Below, piece after piece: positions 1-5,347 of a stretch of 5,521 bases of DNA (within the stretch, counting starts at the first letter, position 1; every line of letters begins with the position of its first letter). The stretch covers positions 363 through 5,883 of the forward strand of contig PMJC01000263.1 of the NCBI GenBank assembly GCA_003157235.1. The letters are read 5' to 3'. The notes under the pieces were generated by a model that did no database searches, was not told the origin of the DNA, and saw only the letters and a program-made list of their open reading frames with translations. The translations under genes and the position numbers were made by a program. The stretch is from Methanosarcina sp. (GTDB taxonomy: Archaea; Halobacteriota; Methanosarcinia; Methanosarcinales; Methanosarcinaceae).

Positions 1-77
1 AGTATAGTATAAAAAACTGGTTAATTTTTGTCTTTATGAACCCTAAGTTGGGAATTAGTGATCAAAAAATTGTTTAA

Positions 78-108
78 AAGTCCAATTTTGTGAGCATATT
101 TTGGACTT
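78..108. repeat. Perfect 8-bp inverted repeat with 15-nt spacer
   Basis: AAGTCCAA at 78-85 is the exact reverse complement of TTGGACTT at 101-108. The spacer is AT-rich. No T-run follows on the plus strand, so it does not look like a terminator. It could be a binding site for a dimeric regulator or a weak RNA hairpin. Function is not shown by the sequence. Confidence 0.45.
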
Positions 109-205
109 GCATTATAGCAAGACAACCTGTAAAAGCCCCGAAATAGCAGAAGCACAGATCTCTAAGTTTATCTCAAGTCAAGCGATTTAGAAAACCTTTA
201 AATCA

Positions 206-233
206 CCTAAAAATACTTGAAGAGTATTTCAGG
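206..233. repeat. Short hairpin (7-bp perfect stem, 5-nt loop)
   Basis: AAATACT at 211-217 pairs perfectly with AGTATTT at 223-229 around the loop TGAAG. An outer CCT/AGG pair (206-208 with 231-233) can extend the stem across a small asymmetric bulge. No U-tract follows. It may be a regulator site or a structured RNA segment in the leader region; no role can be assigned. Confidence 0.4.
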
Positions 234-377
234 CGCCATCCTTTGGAAAATAGGATTTAAAGTCTGTTCTAGACACTCGTATATTAGTCTGATCAGCTTT
301 TCCGGTTTCAATATTCTGGAAATGATGATTAACAGGTATCTTGAGCTGGATTAAGTAATATACGCCTGCACATTAAC

Positions 378-387
378 AAATATTATA
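378..387 (+). promoter_or_regulatory. Candidate TATA box for the small orphan gene
   Basis: AAATATTATA resembles an archaeal TATA box and lies about 75-85 bases before the start codon at 463. Transcription would start about 25 bases downstream, near 410, giving a leader of roughly 50 bases that would just include the hairpin at 417-448. A second AT-rich candidate, TAATATAC, lies near 355-362. There is no clear BRE purine element, so the call is tentative. Confidence 0.3.
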
Positions 388-416
388 CTGTAGTAATTAT
401 CCAAATCTGAAATCCC

Positions 417-448
417 GTGTGACAAAGTAGATTCCCCATTTGTCGCAC
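417..448 (+). promoter_or_regulatory. Hairpin abutting the ribosome binding site of the 95-aa gene
   Basis: GTGTGACAAA (417-426) and TTTGTCGCAC (439-448) form a 10-bp stem with one U-G wobble and a 12-nt loop (427-438). The right arm ends two bases before the AGGAG at 451-455. In RNA this would place a stable stem directly in front of the Shine-Dalgarno sequence. In DNA it is a near-perfect dyad fit for a dimeric repressor. Either reading makes it a plausible control element for the gene at 463, possibly autoregulatory. The structure is visible in the sequence; the role is inference. Confidence 0.5.
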
Positions 449-462
449 AAAGGAGTGGAACC

Positions 463-750
463 ATGCGTGATGCGAAACTGATCAGTGTACTTGCAGAATA
501 TCTCGCTAGATATGCAGAAACACATGCAAAGAACGAATCTATACAACCAGAAAGTTTAGAAAATTTTATTGTTGATGTTGTAAGCTGCTTAAATGTGTTA
601 TACGATGATAGTGCAGAATTAGTTCCACTCAAGAAGGCCAGAGCAACTATCAAGCTTGCAAGGCGTGAATTTGAGTGGCAGTGTGACAATACAGAACATC
701 CAGATGACTGGGAAACATGTCTGCGGAATGCAGCATCAGGTCATGTATGA
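463..750 (+). CDS. Small orphan protein, 95 aa, function unknown
   Basis: I do not recognise this family. The start is well supported: AGGAG at 451-455 sits seven bases before the ATG, and codon use looks like ordinary coding sequence. The product is soluble, with no signal peptide or membrane segment. It appears largely helical: roughly residues 2-24, 30-49 and 54-72, followed by a short aromatic tail. The C-terminal part carries Cys74, His79 and Cys86, with Trp72 and Trp83, and Cys42 sits in the middle helix. The Cys/His spacing hints at, but does not prove, metal binding. The gene stands alone, with a hairpin just before its ribosome binding site and a T-rich terminator 46 bases after the stop, so it is probably a monocistron. 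The size and charged helical make-up would suit a small regulator or protein partner, but no DNA-binding helix-turn-helix is obvious. The open frame on the opposite strand over 351-689 is taken as a shadow. Confidence 0.7.
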   Translation: MRDAKLISVLAEYLARYAETHAKNESIQPESLENFIVDVVSCLNVLYDDSAELVPLKKARATIKLARREFEWQCDNTEHPDDWETCLRNAASGHV

Positions 751-795
751 ATCGCATTGGGATTTGCTTGGAAAGACCATATTTATATGATAGTG

Positions 796-809
796 TTTTT
801 TTGATTTTT
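796..809 (+). terminator. T-rich archaeal-type terminator after the 95-aa gene
   Basis: A run of seven T at 796-802, then GA, then five more T at 805-809, starts 46 bases after the stop of the small gene. Archaeal RNA polymerase commonly terminates at such U-tracts without a hairpin. No strong stem precedes it. Confidence 0.45.
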
Positions 810-1083
810 CATAAAATGGATCTGCTTCTTTTAGCCTCATAAAACTCTGAGGATTTCGATAAATTCCTAAATTTCGGCCCATGCTTATAAATGACATGTA
901 ATGATTTGTGAAAATCAGAGTCTATCGAAACCCTAGATAGTTTACAACATAGGTGTACCTTTTTCCAAAAAATATAAAAATACATCCGAGATTCTGCAGG
1001 TGTACACAAATATAAAATTTGGTTGCATATTTGCTAACTATAATTCATTATAAATTATATTATTTATTAACCGCTTAATATTG

Positions 1084-1089
1084 AAAAAA
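1084..1089 (-). terminator. Possible U-tract terminator for the surface-protein gene
   Basis: A6 on the plus strand gives T6 on the minus strand, about 80 bases after the stop at 1170. It is the first run of six T downstream of the gene on that strand. The tract is short and has no stem, so this is a weak call. Confidence 0.25.
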
Positions 1090-1169
1090 TAGATTACATT
1101 CGTGTGATATCTGAGGAAGGTGGAAATAACTAACGAATACAATCATATCTGATTCATTATGTTTTAAAT

Positions 1170-2867
1170 TCACTCCTTTTGATCTATTTTATACAGGAAT
1201 ATAGCAAGTAGACAAGCTATCAAACAAATCATTCCAAGAACTGACATGTTATTGCTTCCTTTCTGCTCAGATTTCTGTTTTTCAGTCATAGATTCTTCTG
1301 CTTTCGTCATACCAGTTATTGCAAATGGAGAAAAACCTGGGGTTTTGGCTATGAAGTAGAGGTACTTGTCATCCTTTCCTGATAGACTGGTTGGAAGCTG
1401 ATTCCATTTATTCTCGCTGTATCTGTTCAGAACTATAGAAGACTGATTTATATTTTTATCCTGGATCCACGATTTTTCTACCTTGAAGCATACGGCCGGA
1501 CTTTCGATATTATTTGAAATTTCAAATCCTTTGTCCCCAACCCATATATTAAGATATTTATAGATTTCTCCAGACGGCAACCCTGAAACAAGTGTAGATT
1601 TCTCTTTCAGCATCTCGATGGTGTTTGTTGTTTTGCCAGTGGTCTTCTTTGAATCAAATTTCACATATATGACAGAAGTAGTGTTCTTAATAAAATCAAA
1701 CTTCGCAGTTTTTCCATTTGCAATGAAAGCCTGTGAAATTTCTCTAGTCAAAACATTACTTTTAGACTCAGGAGAGTCACCGGCTCCACTATCTCCACCA
1801 TGACCAGTTTCAACACTACTGTGGCTGTTTCGACTAATGATACTTCCACCACTGCTACTCCCAGTGCTGATATGATTCTGCACAGTTATGGTAACAGTTT
1901 TTGAGGCAGTTCCATTTGAATTGCTCACTTCAAGGTTGACAGTATAGGTTCCTTCTGCAGAGTAGGTATGCATTGGATTTTGCTCAGTTGAAGTAGCTCC
2001 ATCTCCAAAATTCCAGTTCCAAACGATTACATTTTGCGAACGGTCTGTAAACAGGACGGAAAGAGGAGCATATCCGCTAGTAACATTTGAGGCAATGTTT
2101 GCAACAGGAAGAATTTTATCGTTATTGGATCCTTCGTGAACGATTAGTTCTAAAATTTTTGAATTTGTGCCATTATTATCATTTACTGTCAGATTAACGG
2201 TATAATTACCTGTTGCAGAATAGGTATGCTTTGGATTATGTTCAATAGAATAATTTCCGTCACCAAAGTTCCAGTTTCTTCCGGTTACATTTTGTGAGAG
2301 GTCGATAAACTGCACAGAAAGAGGAGCATTGCCGCTAGTGACATTTGCGTGAAAGTTTGCTATAGGAAACACTGGATCAGTAGGATTAAAAACTGTTATT
2401 GCAGAGAGTTTTGAATTTGTACTGTTTCCATGTCTCTCTGTGGGGTTAAAGATATCGTTTTCTGGGGTTTTGTACACGTAAACTGGTATCTTATCACTTG
2501 AATCAGCAGTTTCGTCATTATTGAAGTCCCAGCTCCTTAATGTCGCATTCTGTAAAAGGTCTTTAAACAGGATCGAACGAGGAGCATAGCCACTACTAAC
2601 ATTGGATGAAAAGTTTGCCACAGGAAGAACTGTATCTTTATTTGGGACTTTATTTACATTTGTTTCTAGATCTTTTGATTCCATATCTTTTAAGGTATGA
2701 TTTCCACTAGTAACATTGGCGCTGAGATCAGCAGTTAGAAATTCGGATTGTTTTTGAACAATTATTTGAGGAAATTCAGAGTCAGTACTACTTGCCAATG
2801 CCGTAGGTGATAATAAAATAAAAACAAAAACAAAGGCTATTGAAGAACAAAATTTTGTGTATCTCAT
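1170..2867 (-). CDS. Secreted cell-surface protein with PKD repeats, PGF-pre-PGF-like domain and C-terminal anchor
   Basis: The 565-aa product is an exported, membrane-anchored envelope protein. Residues 1-25 are a signal peptide with a hydrophobic core (about 8-20) and a probable cut after ALA at 23-25. PKD-type beta-sandwich repeats follow at about 80-159, 166-243 and 252-329. Repeats 2 and 3 keep the hallmark W-N-F-G-D-G (199-204 and 285-290) and the H-T-Y before the last strands; repeat 1 is degenerate. A relic of a fourth repeat start lies near 43-56. A Ser/Gly-rich linker (332-369) leads to a domain at about 372-521 that resembles PGF-pre-PGF domains of methanogen surface proteins, ending in a TPGFSPFAITG-like stretch. 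Residues 542-559 form one membrane helix with a short charged tail. Many N-X-S/T sequons fit a glycosylated surface protein. PKD domains usually act in protein-protein or surface adhesion, so a structural or adhesive role is inferred; no catalytic domain is present. The ATG at 2867 is preferred over an in-frame ATG 19 codons upstream because it has AAGGA at 2876-2880 and gives a clean signal peptide. It is transcribed away from the sensor gene. Confidence 0.9.
   Translation of the reverse strand: MRYTKFCSSIAFVFVFILLSPTALASSTDSEFPQIIVQKQSEFLTADLSANVTSGNHTLKDMESKDLETNVNKVPNKDTVLPVANFSSNVSSGYAPRSILFKDLLQNATLRSWDFNNDETADSSDKIPVYVYKTPENDIFNPTERHGNSTNSKLSAITVFNPTDPVFPIANFHANVTSGNAPLSVQFIDLSQNVTGRNWNFGDGNYSIEHNPKHTYSATGNYTVNLTVNDNNGTNSKILELIVHEGSNNDKILPVANIASNVTSGYAPLSVLFTDRSQNVIVWNWNFGDGATSTEQNPMHTYSAEGTYTVNLEVSNSNGTASKTVTITVQNHISTGSSSGGSIISRNSHSSVETGHGGDSGAGDSPESKSNVLTREISQAFIANGKTAKFDFIKNTTSVIYVKFDSKKTTGKTTNTIEMLKEKSTLVSGLPSGEIYKYLNIWVGDKGFEISNNIESPAVCFKVEKSWIQDKNINQSSIVLNRYSENKWNQLPTSLSGKDDKYLYFIAKTPGFSPFAITGMTKAEESMTEKQKSEQKGSNNMSVLGMICLIACLLAIFLYKIDQKE
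1881..2630 (-). repeat. Three tandem PKD-encoding repeats inside the surface-protein gene
   Basis: Units lie at about 2391-2630, 2139-2372 and 1881-2114 (in order of translation). They share the opening A-N-x-x-x-N-V-(T/S)-S-G, then APLSV-like, W-x-F and the NGTNSK-like end. The DNA is also visibly similar between units: a GAGGAGCAT-type stretch recurs near 2054-2072, 2310-2328 and 2579-2588. The pattern indicates intragenic duplication followed by divergence, with the first unit the most changed. Confidence 0.75.
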
Positions 2868-2875
2868 TTCTTTTT

Positions 2876-2880
2876 TCCTT
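2876..2880 (-). promoter_or_regulatory. Ribosome binding site that decides the start of the surface-protein gene
   Basis: On the minus strand AAGGA lies eight bases before the ATG at 2867. The alternative upstream ATGs at 2924 and 2903 have no comparable purine-rich site and would add a charged stretch before the signal peptide. Confidence 0.6.
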
Positions 2881-3004
2881 ATTCTGTCTTGTTTATAATT
2901 CATAAAAAAAATCTTAATACACATAACTTTTTAATAATCTTTAAACTTTTCCATTCTAACAGTACTTCCTATTTGCGGTAATTACGATAGGCTATTCTCA
3001 TTCG

Positions 3005-3014
3005 TTTATAATTT
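3005..3014 (-). promoter_or_regulatory. Candidate TATA box for the surface-protein gene
   Basis: The minus strand reads AAATTATAAA here, a fair archaeal TATA match. Transcription starting about 25 bases downstream, near 2984, would give a leader of about 115 bases before the start at 2867. Long leaders are common in Methanosarcina. Other AT-rich stretches compete, so confidence is low. Confidence 0.3.
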
Positions 3015-3106
3015 AGTTCCCCTAGTTCACAAAAAACTTAATTCAAACAGCTTAATTCCAATTTTTTGTAACTATTGGTATATCTATTCGATTGTTGCAC
3101 TTTCGG

Positions 3107-3132
3107 TTGTCAAAACCAAAACGTCATGACAA
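3107..3132. repeat. Dyad TTGTCA-N14-TGACAA with embedded 8-bp palindrome
   Basis: TTGTCA at 3107-3112 mirrors TGACAA at 3127-3132, and GTCATGAC at 3123-3130 is a perfect palindrome overlapping the right arm. It lies in the divergent spacer, beyond the candidate promoter of the surface-protein gene and well upstream of the sensor promoter. It could be an operator; there is no direct proof. Confidence 0.35.
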
Positions 3133-3270
3133 TTTATTGATATTAGGCACATATTTCGTTATAAGAGATCTACTGTTCATTAAATTCTAAACTTTATAAC
3201 AAACATTATGAATAAATATTAAACATTAGATTTTGAAGATGGAACAATTATAGCGACATCAGGAGAAGAA

Positions 3271-3280
3271 GGTTTAAACC
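3271..3280. repeat. Perfect 10-bp palindrome
   Basis: GGTTTAAACC reads the same on both strands. It lies about 120 bases upstream of the likely TATA box of the sensor gene. It might be a regulator site, but a single copy is not strong evidence. Confidence 0.3.
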
Positions 3281-3397
3281 CATAAATAGGAATCAAGATG
3301 ATTTGAGATTGCAGTAGTCACATTAACATAATAGATTACCTAATTAATTACAAATGGATATTATTGATATATTTTAAAACGGATTTTATTAATATTA

Positions 3398-3420
3398 TTT
3401 ATATACTTAGTATTATATAC
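3398..3420 (+). promoter_or_regulatory. Candidate promoter (TATA) of the sensor gene
   Basis: Two overlapping TATA-like elements, TTTATATAC (3398-3406) and TATTATATAC (3411-3420), lie 118-140 bases before the start at 3538. Transcription would begin near 3425-3445, giving a leader of about 95-110 bases. No clear BRE is visible. If the promoter is live, the disabled gene may still be transcribed. Confidence 0.4.
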
Positions 3421-3537
3421 AACTTTAGTAGAAAAGAGTTTTCGAATGACAAAAAAAATTCTAATGAGTCTGAACTCAAACATCCTAAAAACGATGAGTT
3501 TTTTGTGTTTACCCTCTCAAACTTGGTGAGAAGTTGA

Positions 3538-3957
3538 ATGAACGAAGAACTACGAAAATCTGGCATTGATGTTATTGGAAATGTGCCCTGGGGAACACAT
3601 ATCTGCCAATTCTACGAACCAAAAGAAGATTTGGTGGATATTTTGATTCCTTATTTCAAAGTGGGGTTGGAAAACAATGAATACTGTCTTTGGGTCACTT
3701 CACATACTTTAAAAATCGAGGATGCAAAAAAAGCTCTGAGAAAAACTGTACCTTATCTTGATTCTTATCTGGACAAAGGCCAAATCGAAATTATATCTTA
3801 CACTTGCTTGCACACAACTGAGAGCATTTACGATTCTGAAAAAGTTATAAATTACTTGATTGAAAAACTCAATCATGCCCTTGAAAGTGGCTACAGTGAA
3901 CTGAGATTGAGTGAAAATAATTATCGGCTGAAAAAAGGATTTGAGTTATTTTGCTGA
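3538..3957 (+). pseudogene. Fragment 1: N-terminal MEDS domain
   Basis: This frame gives the start of a MEDS domain (methanogen/methylotroph DcmR sensory domain): LRKSGIDVIGNVPWGTH at residues 5-21, then CQFY, KEDLVDILIPYFKVGLENNE and WVTS. These are typical of the family in the order expected. The genuine sequence ends at about residue 131; beyond the A6 run the frame yields GFELFC and a stop at 3955-3957. MEDS domains are thought to sense small metabolites in methylotrophic and methanogenic regulators; the ligand is not known. Alone the 139-aa product would be a truncated sensor without an output domain. Positions where I expect conserved Trp (after IISYT, and in the NYLIEKL segment) are changed. 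Confidence 0.8.
3931..3936 (+). other. Frame change 1: extra A in an A6 run
   Basis: Codons before the run read in frame with the ATG; codons after it read one base later. With five A instead of six the text becomes L-K-K-D-L-S-Y-F-A-D-Y, which matches the MEDS pattern L-x-K-x-D-x-x-x-F-x-D-Y. A single-base gain in a homopolymer is the simplest explanation. It could be a real mutation, a slippage-prone site or a sequencing error. Confidence 0.75.
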
Positions 3958-4363
3958 TTATATGGGAAAAATAGATGATATTATCAGTAAAAACCGAATG
4001 ATAGCTTGGGACTTATACTGTGTCGACAAGTACAGTACAACTGATGTTGTTGAAATATTTTCCAACCATCAATTTTCTTTGAGCAAAAAAAAAGGAAAAT
4101 GGAAGAAGATAGGTAATTTCAAGCTAAAGAAAGCTGAAGAAATCGCTTTTCGAGACGTGAAAGACTGGGAACAGACTTTTGATGCTGTGCCAGACCTGAT
4201 AGCTATAATAAACACTAAATATCAGATAGTTCACGCAAACAGAGCCATGGCGGCAAAATTGAGGTTGACAAAAGAAGAGTGTATTGGGTTAACATGCTAT
4301 CATGCTATCATGCTATTCATGGTACAAACGAGCCCCACTCTTTTTGTCCACACAAGCAGTTGA
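3932..4363 (+). pseudogene. Fragment 2: end of MEDS and first half of PAS
   Basis: Shifted by one base from fragment 1, this frame resumes with KKDLSYFADY, the expected continuation of MEDS, then DLYCVDKYSTTDVVEIFSN and HQFSLSKKKGKW, the family's closing motif. A PAS domain starts at WEQTFDAVPDLIAII and continues through VHANRAMAAKLRLTKEEC and IGLTCYHAI. After the octamer repeat the frame reads MLFMVQTSPT and reaches a stop at 4361-4363, which is out of register with the PAS family. A TTG at 3941 is the only initiation option near the start and it has no good ribosome binding site, so independent translation is unlikely. Confidence 0.8.
4293..4316 (+). repeat. Octamer tandem repeat: three exact copies of CATGCTAT (frame change 2)
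   Basis: Copies lie at 4293-4300, 4301-4308 and 4309-4316. Removing one copy restores the frame and gives G-L-T-C-Y-H-A-I-H-G-T-N-E-P, the usual PAS text in this family. With three copies the frame shifts and stops at 4361-4363. The two-copy state is therefore the inferred intact form and the third copy a slippage duplication. Because the unit is not a multiple of three, gain or loss of a copy switches the reading frame. Confidence 0.9.
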
Positions 4364-4728
4364 TTAATAATGGACTTGAACAAACTGCTGAGATTTATGA
4401 GGATTTTCTTGGTGATTATTTCATAGTAAGCGTCTCACCACTGCATGATTCCGAGGGAAAACTTACAGGTTATATTCATGTTGCCCGTAATATCACCAAG
4501 CATAAACAAGTTGGAATGGCGTTTAGCCGAAAGGATAAACGCATCAGGAGGAAATTGGAAAAAATTCTGTTCCCTGCTCGGAAGATTGAGAATCTGGTCC
4601 TTGCTTATATCACTGATGTTCAGGTGATTCGGCCTCTAATGATTGATTTCTATAAGCTTGCTAACATGCCTATAGACATAAACGACCTCAAAGGCAATGT
4701 TATGGTAAGCGCGGGATATATGTACTAA
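4309..4728 (+). pseudogene. Fragment 3: second half of PAS and start of PocR domain
   Basis: After the octamer the protein resumes with HAIHGTNEPHSFCPHKQL and then YEDFLGDYFIVSVSPLHD and GYIHVARNIT, the closing strands of a PAS domain. A basic linker (KDKRIRRKLEKIL) leads into the PocR sensory domain: ITDVQVIRPLMIDFYKLANM, then DLKGNVMV. The frame is lost just after VMVSAG, and a false stop follows at 4726-4728. The cysteine in SFCPH is present, as in relatives. No promoter or ribosome binding site supports separate expression. Confidence 0.8.
4714..4721 (+). other. Frame change 3: net loss of 8 bases in the PocR domain
   Basis: Upstream the frame reads VMVSAG; downstream a frame one base later reads DICTKFHRVHP. 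In the family these are normally joined as G-W-Q-D-I-C-T-K-F, so Trp-Gln is missing together with two further bases, a net loss of eight. An ancestral GGAT...GGAT pair around the Trp-Gln codons would explain it by deletion between short direct repeats; the ancestral bases are guessed, the missing residues are inferred from family memory. Confidence 0.65.
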
Positions 4729-5347
4729 ATTCCATAGGGTTCATCCACAAGCTTCCACGTACTGCATAGAAAGCGATACTAAACTAGCATTGACCGCTAC
4801 CCCTGGAAAACTTAAGATGTACAAGTGCAAGAACAATATGTGGGACATAGTGACTCCTATCATGTTGGATGGACAGCATGTCGGCTATGTCTTCTCAGGA
4901 CAGTTCTTTTTTGATGATGAGCCTCTGGACTATGAATTTTTAAGATCCCAAGCTAGAAAATACGGCTTCAATGAAGAAGAATACATGGCAGCGCTTAATA
5001 AAGTTCCACGGTTGAGTAGAAAAACTGTAGAAACGAGCATGTCCTTCCTCATGGCATTTGCCAATACACTCTCACAACTAAGCTACAGCAATTTCAAGCA
5101 GGCTCAATTGCTGACGGAACGCAATGCCTTGGTGAATGCGCTACAAAAAGCAGAGGAAACTCTAAAAAGGGCACATGATAATCTGGAAAAACTAGTTGAA
5201 GAGCGAACAAACCAGCTTGAGAAAGCTTACAATTCGTTAAAAGAAAGTGAGAAAAGGCTTACTGAAGCTCAAAAAATGTCTCATATTGGGAATTGGATCT
5301 TAGAACTGATAAAATATATTTATCTGACGAATTGTATCATATTTTGA
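4715..5347 (+). pseudogene. Fragment 4: PocR core, coiled coil and start of second PAS
   Basis: This frame holds most of the PocR ligand-binding domain: DICTKFHRVHPQASTYCIESD, with the cysteines of the ICTKF and YCIES motifs, then KNNMWDIVTPIMLDGQHVG, FSGQFFFDDEPLDYEF, SQARKYGFNEEEY and LSQLSYSN. The cysteine sometimes found after HPEA is a serine here. A heptad-rich helix follows (about 5128-5270; QKAEETLKRAHDNLEKLVEE and on), the usual signalling linker before a PAS domain that opens AQKMSHIGNW. The frame fails after GNW and ends at 5345-5347. PocR domains bind small hydrocarbon derivatives in some bacterial regulators; the archaeal ligand is unknown. Confidence 0.85.
5294..5299 (+). other. 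Frame change 4: one G missing in the second PAS
   Basis: The text up to G-N-W reads in one frame and from D-L-R-T-D-K-I-Y onward in the frame one base earlier. Adding one G to the GG at 5295-5296 gives G-N-W-D-L-R-T-D-K-I-Y-L-S-D-E-L, the standard start of a PAS_3-type domain. This single-base loss brings the total of all four indels to zero. Confidence 0.75.

Larger units (their letters stand above)
1..462. other. Non-coding leader region upstream of the small orphan gene
   Basis: All six frames close within the first 64 bases, so no gene runs in from the left edge. No open frame of useful length with a ribosome binding site is present before base 463. The stretch is AT-rich and contains two separate inverted repeats (78-108 and 206-233), weak TATA-like boxes near 354-362 and 378-387, and a hairpin next to the ribosome binding site at 417-448. 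I see no tRNA, rRNA or insertion-sequence end here. A small non-coding RNA cannot be excluded by eye. Confidence 0.6.
751..1169. other. Tail-to-tail spacer, no convincing gene
   Basis: This stretch separates the converging ends of the small gene (+) and the surface-protein gene (-). It holds the T-tract at 796-809, a weak dyad CTATC/GATAG at 922-940, and two copies of AGGTGTAC 47 bases apart (951-958 and 998-1005). A 66-codon minus-strand open frame (809-1009) starts only at a TTG with no ribosome binding site and shows no recognisable domain, so it is not called a gene. Nothing else with coding character is visible. Confidence 0.5.
2868..3537. other. Long divergent intergenic region
   Basis: About 670 bases separate the divergent starts of the surface-protein gene and the broken sensor gene. 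It holds a candidate TATA box for each side, the dyad TTGTCA/TGACAA at 3107-3132 with the 8-bp palindrome GTCATGAC at its right arm, the 10-bp palindrome GGTTTAAACC at 3271-3280, and a GTTATAA/TTATAAC pair at 3158-3200. A short frame without a start codon at 3223-3285 has coding-like composition (ending EEGLNP then a stop) and could be a gene scrap. No complete gene is visible. Confidence 0.5.

Noticed and set aside
351..689. Minus-strand open frame of 112 codons
   Set aside because: It lies antisense to the well-supported 95-aa gene, shows no domain, and runs through the hairpin and ribosome binding site of that gene.
951..1005. Two AGGTGTAC direct repeats as a possible mobile-element target duplication
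   Set aside because: Only 47 bases apart, with no inverted ends or transposase between them; likely chance.
809..1009. Minus-strand open frame of 66 codons
   Set aside because: It begins at TTG without a ribosome binding site and has no recognisable motif. A small gene remnant is possible but not supported.
1618..1803. Plus-strand open frame of 61 codons
   Set aside because: It is entirely antisense to the PGF-pre-PGF-like domain of the surface-protein gene and is a shadow.
1881..2630. CRISPR-like regular repeats
   Set aside because: The spacing of about 255 bases and the in-frame PKD translation show protein-domain repeats, not a CRISPR array.
3223..3285. Coding-like scrap ending EEGLNP
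   Set aside because: It has no start codon, is only 20 codons long and is preceded directly by a stop; too short to call a pseudogene.
3446..3529. 27-codon leader frame ending at the ribosome binding site of the sensor
   Set aside because: Its stop overlaps the GGTGA site, which would suit translational coupling, but it has no ribosome binding site of its own and no recognisable peptide.
4445..4627. Plus-strand 60-codon frame inside the sensor gene
   Set aside because: It overlaps fragment 3, whose PAS and PocR text is clear in another frame.
3538..5347. Several independent small genes in place of one broken gene
   Set aside because: The fragments are consecutive parts of the same known domain order, with domains split across junctions and no internal ribosome binding sites or promoters.
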